Part shown: positions 46,301-57,634 of the stretch, in pieces
How the letters are laid out: every line of letters begins with the position of its first letter
Position numbering within the stretch: the first letter of the stretch is position 1
DNA from: Paraspadella gotoi
Lineage: Eukaryota > Chaetognatha
Assembly (NCBI GenBank): GCA_051294375.1
Contig: CM119267.1
Span: 17,028,606 to 17,092,605, forward strand
DNA length: 64,000 bases
Reading direction: 5' to 3'
Translations under genes and position numbers: made by a program
The notes under the pieces: generated by a model
Told to the model about the DNA's origin: nothing
The model's database searches: none
The model's input: the letters and a program-made list of their open reading frames with translations, nothing else

Positions 46301-49300
46301 AGAACTTAACATGTATAAAATAGAATAGAATATAGCGTAATGTAGTTGTTCTTTGCTGTTTGAACGTAGGTAACCATGATCTCCGTGGTGATACTCAATG
46401 CCGCGACAGGCGTTTATCAAAATAGCCTTTATGGGTTAGTTGCAATTTTGCCCCCACGGTATACCAATGCTGTGATTTTGGGGAACAACATAAGCGGAAC
46501 CATCACCACTATCGTCTCCATAATTTCCAAGAGCGTTGTTGATAGTTTAGGTAATATTTCCTTCTATCGAGTCCAAGATCACGTGTTTCATAGTTTTATG
46601 ACCTTCAATGCGTTGCTTAGTTATTACTTGATAATTAAACAGAATTCCTCGATTTTGGACTTTTTTCATATTTTTTTCACAGGAGGGAAATCGACAGACA
46701 ACATTCGCACCTCGGCCATATACTATTTTCTCTTCGCTCTCATCATGCTCCTCATCGCCTTCGACTCATATTTTGCCCTACCATTGATTAAATTTTTCAG
46801 GGAAAACGAAAGGAGGATGGAGAGCGAGAAGTTGAAAGCAAGCCTTATGAAGAAGGTGAAGTTATTCGTAAGCGGCGGGGACGCTCAGGAGTCGTGATCA
46901 GAACACATTTTTCGATTTTCTTTTAATTTTTGTTACTGCAATTTTTTTTTTTTACAAATCAGGAGGCTGGTGACGTCGTTTCAACTGCGCCGCCTTATTT
47001 GGCCATTCTCAAAAAGATCTGGGTTCAAGCTTTTTCAGTTTGGTTTGTATTTTTCGTGACGCTCTCTAACTTCCCCGCTATCCAACTCAAGATCAGCCCG
47101 GAAGTTGACTCGGTGCGTTAAATGATTCTACTGTGGTTCGTGACTTGATCCACGAAGCCACTGGCTCCATTAAATAAAAATAATAAAAAATTATCAAATG
47201 CTAGGTTATTCCGCCGAAATACTTTGCAGATATTACTTGCTTTATCGCTTTTAACGTTATGGCCGTTGTAGGAAATTTTTGCACGGAATTCGTCAGATGG
47301 CCTGGTACGATATTCTTAAATAGGATAGTTCGGGGTAATTCGGAACACCTTTGGTAGTAATCAAATTTTTCGCATTTCTTTCAATTCATTTCATTCAATT
47401 CATTTCATTTTTGTTTATTCATTTCATTTTTTAAACGTTTTCACATCAATGATTCCCTATCATCACATGAATAATTTGGTATCATCATATGAATAATTTA
47501 GTGGAGGACGGAATTTTTAGAGATAAATAATTCGAGACCAAAGTAAAATGAATGTGAATTTATTTTAGCGTAACATCGAAGGGGAAAATGCGCGCGTGAA
47601 TAAAATAACAATGCCTTTTATAAGAACTACTTTGTTATGAAAGTAGGAATGTGAAAAGGGAATGGAATTTTAGGCCGAGAAATATTATTGACATTTTTGT
47701 AATGCACCGAATTCTCACAATTCATCGCATCAATAATTTGTCTTCATCGCATCAATAATTGGTTATCATTGCATCAATAATTGGTTATCATCGCATCAAT
47801 AATTGGTTATCATCGCATCAATAATTCGTTATCATCGCATCAATAATTGGTTATCATCGCATCAATAATTTGTTATCATCGCACAATAATTGGTTATCAT
47901 CGCATCAATAATTGGTTATCATAGCATCAATAATTGGTTATCATCGCATCAATAATTGGTTATCATCGCATCAATAATTGGTTATCATCGCATCAATAAT
48001 TGGTTATCATCGCATCAATAATTGGTTATCATCGCATCAATAATTGGTTATCATCGCATCAATAATTGGTTATCATCGCATCAATAATTGGTTATCGCAT
48101 CAATAATTCGTTATCATCGCATCAATAATTGGTTATCATCGCATCAATAATTGGTTATCATCGCATCAATAATTGGTTATCATCGCATCAATAATTGTTA
48201 TCATCGCATCAATAATTGGTTATCATCGCATCAATAATTGGTTATCATCGCATCAATAATTCGTTATAATCGCATCAATAATTGGTTATCATCGCATCAA
48301 TAATTGGTTATCATCGCATCAATAATTGGTTATCATCGCATCAATAATTGGTTATCATCGCATCAATAATTCGTTATCATCGCATCAATAATTCGTTATC
48401 ATCGCATCAATAATTCGTTATCATCGCATCAATAATTCATTATTATTGCATCAATAATTCGTCAACCTTTTTTTTCGGATTTTTTAATTAATTTTCTTTG
48501 ATAATAACGTCTCAATTTATATGAGTGTTCCGAATTACCTCGCACTACCCTACCTATTTTTTTGATTGGAAGTGTTTTATTCTTCTATATATCTAGTGAT
48601 ATGATTTTTTTTTTTCAGGTCCCAAATATATTTGGGTTCCCGTGTTGCTCCGTGGTTTATTCATTCCTTTCTTTCTACTTTGCCGTTATGACTTAGATCA
48701 TCGGTACGATAATCTTAAGATTTTTATATGCATGACTGTTCTGTATGTGTTATATGGATGTTATATATGGATAATTTTTATATTGGTTGTACCAATTTCA
48801 TGCATTATTATAAAAACCTGTATTTGTAAACTTTTTCCAGGTTGTTGTTCCCAGCTGTGATTCACAGTGATTGGATATATTTTGCTGGATCCATTTTGCA
48901 TGGATTTACTTCCGGGTAAATTTTGTAAATTTTCGGATAAAAAAAAGAACTAAATTTGTTTCTACTTTTTATTTTTGTTCATCTTATTTAATTGCAGATA
49001 TTTTAGTTCTTTGTGTATGATGTACGCACCATCTCGGGTTTCTTCTCAACACGCAGGTACATTGCTAATTCTTCATTATTTAAAAGCTTAAAATCAGAAT
49101 TTGATTTTTCTTAAAATACCAGTAACTGATTTATTTTTTTTTATTTATTCACGTAAAACAACTGACAATATTCTTTGTTATTCAGGGACCGCCGGTATGA
49201 TGTCGGCCTTGTTTCTGGTTCTTGGAATATTTTCTGGTTGTCTGTTTTCCCTTGTATTGGGTAAACTCATGCTTCAATACAGCGGTCTTATTGAGCCAGC

Positions 49301-49349
49301 AGAGGTGGGCAATTTAATTGTCAACGCTACCATCACGGCATGCCCTTAA
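43307..49349 (+). CDS. Equilibrative nucleoside transporter (SLC29 family)
   Basis: A 500-residue membrane protein in 12 exons (43307-43391, 43465-43639, 44321-44479, 46190-46286, 46370-46550, 46683-46855, 46963-47112, 47205-47304, 48619-48703, 48841-48915, 48998-49056, 49186-49349). A charged cytosolic N-terminus leads to the ENT hallmark GIGILMPWNMFITAY in TM1. Later blocks are VYQNSLYGLVAILPPRYT in TM4-5, a hydrophilic loop with KFFRENERRMESEK, VFFVTLSNFPAIQLKI in TM7, and the C-terminal GYFSSLCMMYAPSRV and HAGTAGMMSALFLVLGIFSG typical of TM10-11. These carriers move nucleosides down gradients. Which ENT subtype is not clear. Three long introns are loaded with mobile elements. Confidence 0.9.
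43682..44248 (+). mobile_element. TIR element family D with degenerate minisatellite
   Basis: Inverted ends ATCTCGCCAGACGGG and ACGTCTGGTGAGAT, with a core of diverged 22-mers (ATCATCGCATCAATATTTGG type). Both this copy and the one at 13389 are followed by CACTATAC, so the true right end may extend that far. It lies in ENT intron 2. Confidence 0.7.
45421..45466 (+). repeat. Solo end of MITE family C
   Basis: AAGTGGTTTTCAAAAAACGC and GGTCGGCGAAAT match the inner and outer parts of one end of the MITE at 8182-8383. It directly adjoins the decayed retroelement at 45480. Confidence 0.5.
45480..46110 (-). pseudogene. Decayed reverse-transcriptase ORF, C-terminal end
   Basis: On the minus strand the frame from about 45960 down reads segments such as TRAFDVTVTSPLRQDCFGHT and ADVGFIPLVVTWM, broken by stops and frame changes, then a helical tail (SLRYFATLQATNAGLDIGKT type). 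This resembles the region after the polymerase domain in invertebrate retroelement polyproteins. The tail is repeated at 56090-56290. The 220-codon open frame on the plus strand here is antisense and not a gene. Assignment is from memory of such tails. Confidence 0.5.
47329..48553 (+). mobile_element. TIR element family E with long minisatellite
   Basis: About 1.2 kb. Left end ATAGTTCGGGGTAATTCGGAA and right end TTCCGAATTACCTCGCACTA are inverted copies over about 30 bp. The core is an array of near-identical 22-mers (47728-48466). It inserted in ENT intron 8. No transposase frame is present. Confidence 0.75.
47728..48466 (+). repeat. Homogeneous 22-bp minisatellite
   Basis: About 33 head-to-tail copies of ATCATCGCATCAATAATTGG plus TT, with few substitutions and an occasional dropped base. 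Homogeneity is much higher than in the related arrays at 13575 and 43900, which suggests recent expansion or gene-conversion homogenisation. Confidence 0.95.
48764..48800 (-). repeat. Family B repeat fragment
   Basis: GGATAATTTTTATATTGGTT followed by GTACCAATTTCATG matches one end of family B. It lies in the 137-bp ENT intron 9, 40 bases before the acceptor. Confidence 0.55.
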
Positions 49350-50152
49350 ATCGATGGCGCTTCGACGGACGGAATAACGTTTGCCGTTACTTTTTGATTT
49401 GTGCTTCCATCCGCGAATTAAGCGCTTTTTACGACTCATTTACGACTCTCAATGTGTAGTGAAGTTACGGAATCTGTTAAAAAGCCTGGCCAAGACGAAA
49501 TGTTTTTACACAAGTTTTTCACACTTTCATTTTGATTTTTTCGATCAACTCAAATTCTGTTTGATATTTTATTTCCATCGAGTTCCATCTGTTATCTGAC
49601 CAAAAAGTGGTGCCGAATTATTTTTCCTTATTTTGAAGTTTTGTGTTTTTCTTATTTTTATTTGTTAATTTTTCGTTGTTGTAATGTTATATATAAGAGT
49701 TTCAAGGTTTTAATTCTTCATTTAAAAAGTTTTCCTCGTCATAAATGAGTAGCCGTTTACTAGAACATTTACATATGTATTTACTTACGTTTGTATTTTG
49801 GTTTTATATTCTTAGGAATAAGCGTAGTTTTTTTTTAATCGAAAATCCGTGATTTGAAGTGCCATCAGTGCCCCGGATGTAATTTCTTATATTTCTATAA
49901 GTCTTATGAATTAGTTTTGCCTTAATATAAAGGTCCGTTATAACGGCGTTATTCGGGTAATTTCTCACGTCCTAGTTTTCTCAACTCATTTTTTTTTTCA
50001 ACCGCCTCTTATCGTTTCAATTGAAATGAACAAAAAATACAGACGCTTGTATTTATTGTACGATGGAATCTATTTTTTCCAGCTTAAATCAAGGCTGTCT
50101 AGAAAAATATATATATATATTTTTTTATAAATGAGCAACTTTTCCATTATAA
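49350..50152. other. Intergenic spacer
   Basis: About 0.8 kb of AT-rich 3' flank. TATTTTTTCCAG at 50071-50082 is acceptor-like and 70 bases before the next ATG. No gene is supported. Confidence 0.5.
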
Positions 50153-53100
50153 ATGATGAATGTAAGCCGCGGGTTGACAACACTGCCTCGCGCGCTATTG
50201 CAACTTTCGATCACGCGCCGCGCCACAGAGTTAAGAACAAAATGTTCGAATGCCGTCATCGCAGGCGCTCGATCATTCAGCACAAAACCATTAAAGGAAG
50301 AGAATTTTACGCCGACTTTAGCGAACGAAAAAGAAGGGGAGCTGGTTGGCGAGGAGAAACCCAAATCGGTCAAACCGTTGGGCGAAGTCTTCGATCATCC
50401 ATCCATAGGTCTGTAATGCGGGTTGCGAAAAGGGATGGGAACTCCGGTTGGTTACTGCTGCTTGGGGATTTTCTTACTAGCCGTGGTATGTGTGGATGAA
50501 CGTCTCTAATCTTGATTTGTACTCCTGCCCCAGACATTTACGGTCACGATGTCCCAGCACTTCCATACACCAACAAACAATTTCTTAAAAAACTTTTCGT
50601 GGGCACCTTCGATACTGACATGCTAACCTTTCCTGAAGTTGCAACCAATAAAGACCTTGAGGATCTTGAAGATTTCTGCAAACCTTACGAAGAGTTTTTT
50701 TCAGCTGTCGACCCCAAGATTTTTTTCTCTGATAAACCGGTATAAATATGAAGGAAAAGAATAGAAATGATTCTTAGGTACTAAAACAGATTGTCTTGTA
50801 AGCTGCCAGCGGAATTTGTGACAGCCATGGCGGAGATAGGATTGTTCGCTCAAGCTATTCCCAAATCCTATGGCGGCTTGGGGTTAGATAATACCTACCT
50901 CACGCGTATGGCTGACATTACAGGTTAGCAATCTTCTGTATATTTTACAAAGAAAATATATTTAAAGGACAACACTTGATGAGATAATATTTTTACATAG
51001 TTATATTAATTATTAATTGATATACATCAAGGAGCTATGCCGTCGGCCAACATTCTGATAGAAGTCCACCATAACCTGGCGACAAGTGCCATTTGCAAAT
51101 ACGGAACAGAGGAGCAAAAGAAAAAGTACCTGCCCAAATTAGCCACTGGGGAAATATTGGCTTCGCTCTGTGTCAATGAATCCAAGACTCAATTCGATTT
51201 TCAATCTTTGAAAGTAAGCTGTTTTCGAACTCTTATATGTCCTGTCCACCTTTCTTGATCGCTTTTTTCGATATTATAACTCTTGTGTACTGTTAGATGT
51301 AAACTAGTGAAATAACATAAAATACTGTTTCGCTTTTAGAGTTCAGCGTCCGTCATCTTTTCTTCGGATTCAAACTTGGATTGCTTTTCTCTCGTCGGTA
51401 CTTCTGTCCGCTAAATGCACTATTTTAAAATATGAGATGAGCCCTTACCTTGCTCCCTTTTCTGCCCTGCGAGGTTTCAAAACTTGGGTGCCTAACGCGG
51501 ACATTACCGACCTTTTTCTCGTCGTCGCCAAGTCTCCCTTGGAAAGCAACGGACAGTGGAAGGGAGAAGGTTGGCATTTATATATTTCATTGGAGATGAG
51601 CTTTTTGTACATACCTTTCTATAATAAATTTAGGACTGTCGATGTTTCTTGTCGAAAGCAATCGGGAAGGCATCAACATCGGGGATCGAATCGAAGGGGT
51701 GCAAAGTCCCCGCGGTTTGCCTCTCTTTGACGTCACCTTTAACAACGTTCGTCTTGAGCGGGAGGACATGCTCGGCCCAGGTAATTCAACGCAGTCACAT
51801 TTGTTATGGGGGAAGCGGGTTCTTTGAAAATTGATGAAAACTAAACTAATCTAGTTTTCCCTATATTTTTTTTTCAGCCGGAGATGGCGACATGATTGCC
51901 ATTCGTACGATGACCAACTCTTCCCATCTTTTCGGCGCTTCGTCAGCCTGTCTTTTGCGAAAGTTCACTAATATGCTCCTAAATTATTTGACGACGGAAA
52001 AAATAGGGGATGTGCCTCTCTATGAAAATCAGGTTTGAATGAACGAAATCGCGAATGGAGGTTAGCCCTTTTCTTTCTTTCATTAATAATTAAATTTATT
52101 GATTTTTTTTTTCAGAGTTTTCAGGCGGTTTTGTGCGAGTTACAGATTGTTGCTTATGTAATGGAATCTATGGCATATATGACTGGACAGGTAAAATAAC
52201 CTTAGCGCGTAGAGATCGCAAGTAAGAATATTGTTTTATAGAAATCTGTATTTATTAACGGAACAAAATCACTCGCTACCAGCGTACATGTAAATCAGCG
52301 CAAACCTTGGTGTTGTATTTTAAATCATCATCCTTATTAAACTCGTGTCATTAACTATTGTTATCTGCCATGAAGAATTTAATAAAAACTGTTCTTTTGC
52401 GAATGAATTTTTTAGGTCCTCGACGAGTTCGAGGCGCCTGATTTCACCTTGGAGCAGGCAGCCACGCGAATCTGGTAATAATCTTTATCAACCTTTTGTG
52501 GTGGTTTTATTCATATCAAGTTAATATTACAGAATACAGATGCATACAAATACATACAATAACAACAATTATCACAGTAAACAATACAAGAAAAATAAAT
52601 ATAAGAGAAACAGTTAGTTTGTAGAAAAATTTTTCATAAGTATGTACAAGAGAATTTCATTATTTGTGTGAACAAAATTTTCGTAGAATTTTGTTTCTTT
52701 TATAAAAGATGGTAAATAAGTTAGGGTATCCAAAGAATTCCCGTAGAGTTCGAATACTATGCCATCTGTTCCATCTTAAAATTTTTCTAACACCATCCTT
52801 TAGAGCTGCATATAACTTGGTTATTCTTTGCATGAAAACTCTTAACTTGTCTAATTGTATTATATAGTAGTCTAACCTTGTGTTGTATAGATGCTCCCTC
52901 TATTTCCAGAAGACAACACTGACCTCCCCCTCCCAAAATGAGGTATTAGATATAAATTAATATAAAATAATATAAATTAATAAGCATATAATATTTTTAA
53001 AAAGTAATATATATATATAATTAAATAATATAGTTTAAATAGTAAAACATTCATAAAATATAAAAATATAAGATAGTGAAACAAGTAATTTTGCAAATTT

Positions 53101-56100
53101 TCATATAAAAGTAAAAAAATAACAAAAAGTATATTTTTCGGTATTAATTTTTAAACAAAATCTTTATCAAATATAAAACTTTAATTTACTTAACATTAAA
53201 ATTCAATTAATTTTAGCCCAAATATTTTTAATGAAAGATAAAATAATTTTATGAAAAACAATTAATAGCTAAAAATATGTTTGGTATTTGGTGACAGGGG
53301 TTGGAGTCTATTATATAGTTGTTTTTAATTAAGATAAATATTTTTCAGTATGTTCAAGAATGTCAATTTTTACTTTGAGTTAAAATCTTTGTTAATGATG
53401 AAAAAATAGGAGAATTTTTTTAGATTTTTTTTATTTGAAAATCATATCCATAGGATATTTACTTTCCATATCGAGCTCGAATTTTTTAATATAATCAGCT
53501 AGGAAGGTATTGAGTAATCCATATCATATTCTGCAAAGAATTCTAATGAGCTTGGACATTCTAAATAAGATACAAAACATTTTTGGGCGACTTAAATTGA
53601 TCGAAGTTTACTCTTGTCAATCATATCAGGATACAACTGAATACGTTACATTGCAAATCTCTTTAAATGTATGCATCTTTATTGTTATTACTAATTTCAT
53701 TATTATCTGTTAATTTTTTTTTATTTATCAATGAATTAATCTTCTTTAATAATTTTATTGGTTCTGGGTCTGGTAGTAGACAAGTAGTTTACATACTTAT
53801 TACTTAATACTTATTACTTAATACTCATGCCATCTGGGAATAGTATTTTTGGGCTTAAAATATAGTAATAACAAATTGAAAATATAGTTGATAACGAAAT
53901 TAAAACAATAAAAGAAAATATATTATTTTATTTATCTTTAAAAATAAATATAAGCAAAATATTTTGATTCAGAAATTGCCTATCTTAATTAAGAAAAATC
54001 ATTTCTTTACCTAGGCAATTTCAGTAACACTTTGCTCAGTTAATCAGGCAAAATATTACCTAATATTACCTAATATTATCTATCATTTTCCGCATTACTC
54101 CCCAGGTGGGTGAGACGAGTACCAAATCAATACATTCACAATTAAAATGTATATTTATATGTATTTTAAAATTATGTAGTTCCGTTCCTTCTTTTCCCTT
54201 CTTTGCCATTTATTTTAGTAATTTGGACTTAATCATGAATGTAATACTGAATTTACAAATTTACTTAGGTGCGTGGAATCCTTGCACTCAATTCTTGATA
54301 AGGTCATGCAAGTGATCGGAATAATATCTTATGAGAAGGATCACCCTTTATTTAAGGCTTACATCGATACGCTGGCCCTGAAGAATTACCCCGTAAATAT
54401 TCAGTTTCATCCATTCTTTAATAATATTGAAACATTCTTATGAAATTGGTACAACTAATATATTTTATTGTAGATTCCATTGGATTTGCTAAAGCAGTAT
54501 ATAGGCTTATCTGGAATTCAGCACGCTATTCAAGAAAAGGGTGAAATACACAAATCTATTAGAGACAGATTGAATAATCCACGCAGTGTTTTAAAGAAGT
54601 AAGAAGGATATTTTCGGATTCGTAAATTAACTTAACAGCATCTCTTGATTAATTATAGTCTGTTACTTTTTAAGAGTGTTCCTGATGAGAGAGTATCAAC
54701 CCCCTCATACTTTGTATAAGTACGTTCACGATCTTCTTCACCCAGCGACCAATAGTTTAGAAGACCTCTGTTTTAAGTAAGTTTATTAATTGTCTTGCTC
54801 CTTTTTCTCTAATGGAGTAAAAAAATTAATTTATATCAATACTAAAAGACTTTTTATGGCTTATTTAAGTTCTTACTGTTATATATTGTGTTAGATTTGA
54901 AAACAGCGTCGAGGAATATTTATTAATGGGTCCGAGATCAGGAAGCCTTCTTCAAGAACAGGTACGACTGGCTTTTACAAGAAATTACTGAAAACATTGA
55001 TTTCATCTTCAGCTCATATAACAACGGCTGTGTGATTTCTAATTAGCTATTTTAATTTTTAGTTGAGTGATGCCTAATTTCTACCGCTCCTTTCATTATG
55101 TTATAAAAATAGCATTTTTACTTTCAGTATCAATTAAATCGCATTGCTTGGATTATCTCTGAATTATATGCCATGACGGCGGTAATTTCCCACGCTTCTA
55201 GATCTTTATGTTTAGGAGTGCAGTATAATGGTAAGATGGTTCTCATGATTATTCTTATACCTATCTTATTATTAATTTTATTTCTTTTTAACCCAATTTT
55301 GTTCATAGATTGGCCCCTTTAAGATCATTTTTAAGTCGATTATTTTTTATATCTCATAGTCAAAATTAGTCATATATAATATAAAGTACCAGGCCATGTT
55401 GGAAAATAAATAAGTCGCTGAAAATTTTACCCAACTTTTACTAGCTTTAATACAAAAAAGGAAAATATATATATATGAAAGAATTTGGCTTTTTGTGATT
55501 CGAATGAGCTACCGTTCATTAAAATACGATTAAAAAGACAGATGTAATGTGCAAATAAAAAGGATGTAAAAAAGTCTGGCCTTCTTTTTTTTATTTACAA
55601 TTCTTAAAAAATAGTCATATATGATTTATAATAATAATTTTTTCAATGTATTATTATATTTATATATAATGTAGCCTCTCTATCATTTGATATACATTTT
55701 AAATTATACCGGACAAATAAATACTATTATGTCAGCGATTTTTGCAACCTTCGCCACAATTATTTGTTTGCCTTGTTTTTTTCTTTTACAAAAAAACAAA
55801 AAAGCAAAATTGTACCATGTAAATTCAGAGAATGTGAATTTTAATTAAAAAAATTAAATTTTAGGCAGAATATTTTCATATATGACTTAATTTATACCCC
55901 ATAATTTTAATCATACCTCAATCGAAGAATCAGAAAGTTATATTTTTGGAGCAAAATTTTGCATTTAAGATTTTGGTGATGGAGAAAGCAAACTAATTAC
56001 TGGAATGGTTGCAAAAAATTTAAATAAAGTAAACTATAAAAGCAAAGCGAAAAATTTAGAAAACGTTTAGAAAAAGAGAAAATATCAGGAGACAATTTCG

Positions 56101-57414
56101 TCCACATGAGGCGGCAGTTCAATCACGGGACTTCAGGAAGCGAGCAGGTCCCTATTCTCACGCTGAAGGCAGACAGATAATCTCTCGAAGTGCTTTGACG
56201 TTTTGCCGAGGTCTAAGCCTGAATTTGTTGCTTGGAGTTTGGCGAAATCTTTAAGGTTTGAAAGTGCATCCATGTGATTTTTTTCCGCTTCTTATGTGAA
56301 AAAAATTCATTACACGAAAAATTAAAAAATACAAAAACTTTTTCAAAAACCACCTTTAACCTTCACTCCTAATCCCTGATAACCTTTAATTCCTAACCAT
56401 CTTAATTACCCAACACCATCCATAATTCCTAACCTAAAAAACGTTATGATATATGCGAGCAGAAAAATAACCGATTGGGCAAAGGTTAAATACAGTCATG
56501 TGCAAAAAAAAGCGTCACTTTTTATCAGCATTTAAAAATCGACTATTCTACAACAAAATTAAATAAAAAAATTTGATATATTTAAGATTAATCTTTTTTT
56601 TAAATATTTTTAGATTACAAATAAAATGAAATAGCACTGGATATTAGGAAGGATAGCTAGATAATTTAATTGAGCCACATTATTAAATAATAATTTCAAG
56701 GTTAAAAAAAAATAAGTTAAATATTAAGTTAATTGATTTTGAAGTTTTTCAATAGTTTTTTTTTTTAACATTCAAGTTTAAAAAATTATATTTTTTAATA
56801 ATTTAATCAATTATAATAAATTTTTAATTATTTTTTTTAAATTAATTTTTTATATAATTTTTAAAAGTATGCATATGCAGCTTTTTATTGCACATGAGTC
56901 TATTATTTTTAAATATATCTGTTATTCTTATTTGATTTTTTTTAATTTTTTTTTATTTTTTTCTTTCTGAAAGAGAAAAAGCAAACATATAATTGGTTGA
57001 AAAAAAATAAGTTAATATAAACTATAAAGAGGAGCTATAAAAGTAATCAAAACTAAAAAAATTTTGGCGACTTCCGACACTCTTTGCTTCAGCAACCATA
57101 TTCATTATCCAACATGGTAATTAATATCGGCCTGTTTCTAAATAAAAATTGTGTTTTTTCAGACCACGAAGGGCTAATGGCTCAGCTATTCGTACAAAGA
57201 CGTTATCTCAAGGTATAAATACCATGCTAAGTATGCTAAGTACAGTTTTCAATTTGACCGTTTTTTATCTTCTTTTTTTGTTCAGGTTGTGGAAGAATTG
57301 GAAGTGCTCGAATACTGCGGCTCTATAGACGCAGATTACTTCCACAAAATGGCTAGGGAGATAATAGAAGCGAAGGAATATATTCCCCGAAATCCCTTAA
57401 CAAGAAGCTTTTGA
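50153..57414 (+). CDS. ACAD9: ACAD9-like protein, predicted catalytically dead
   Basis: A 684-residue ACAD9/VLCAD-type protein in 17 exons (50153-50408, 50534-50739, 50803-50923, 51032-51213, 51340-51397, 51474-51569, 51634-51780, 51878-52032, 52116-52190, 52416-52474, 54269-54392, 54474-54598, 54675-54776, 54895-54961, 55128-55230, 57163-57212, 57286-57414). An Arg-rich presequence (residues 1 to about 45) predicts mitochondria. Family blocks: QAIPKSYGGLGLDNTY, YGTEEQKKKYLPKLATGE, YVMESMAYMTGQVLDE, IGLSGIQHAI, LNRIAWIISELYAMTAVISH, and the ACAD9-like end AKEYIPRNPLTRSF. Active-site motifs are lost: CLTEPxSGSDA reads CVNESKTQFDF, QILGGLGY reads QVIGIISY, and IFEGTNEIL reads NYPIPLDLL, removing the catalytic Glu. 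ACAD9 also assembles respiratory complex I with ECSIT and NDUFAF1, which may be its only role here. Confidence 0.85.
52475..54268. other. Long AT-rich intron of the ACAD9-like gene
   Basis: A 1.8 kb intron. On the minus strand, about 52672-52911 gives an uninterrupted frame of about 79 codons with a protein-like composition (for example KLYAALKDGVRKILRWNRWH), which may be a decayed mobile-element ORF. The rest is AT-rich with no recognised feature. Confidence 0.4.
55980..56290 (-). pseudogene. Second decayed retroelement 3' fragment
   Basis: Minus-strand frame reads a tail (SNLKDFAKLQATNSGLDLGK, then HFERLSVCLQRENRDLLAS) that matches the tail at 45480-45760. It is followed by a similar AT-rich 3' region with GCAAACTAATTA. 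A third, shorter match to the 3' end lies near 56945-57075. Confidence 0.5.
56491..56902. mobile_element. Mariner-type MITE
   Basis: TACAGTCATGTGCAAAA on the left and TTTTTATTGCACATGAGTCTA on the right are imperfect inverted ends, each bounded by TA, resembling Tc1/mariner termini. AT-rich and non-coding, in the ACAD9 intron 15. Confidence 0.5.
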
Positions 57415-57566
57415 GAGCGTTCTTGCTTTTGATGTCATCATAAGAAATGAGCAGAAAAGCAAATGGCAGAAAACCTATAAACTTTAAAAAAATGTTTAGT
57501 GAAATCTGATGGCATTTTCATGTTTTCTGCATTACTCTGCTGATTTGTTTGTTCGGCTTATTTTAC

Positions 57567-57583
57567 TAGTTTACTCGTTTCAG
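57567..57583 (+). promoter_or_regulatory. Unpaired 3' splice site before the basic protein gene
   Basis: AGTTTACTCGTTTCAG, 51 bases before the ATG. A second weaker AG (GCGCTAG) lies closer. Confidence 0.35.
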
Positions 57584-57634
57584 GAACATGAAAGACTTAT
57601 ACTTGCTATAGCGCTAGACTAACTTTGATGCAAA

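Noticed and set aside
46856-46897. ENT ending after exon 6
   Set aside because: Reading past the exon 6 donor adds 13 codons and a stop, but splicing at GTGAAG leads into exons encoding the remaining conserved transmembrane segments.
47728-48466. Regular direct repeats resembling a CRISPR array
   Set aside because: There are no unique spacers, the unit is simply 22 bp in tandem, it is bounded by TIRs, and the genome is eukaryotic.
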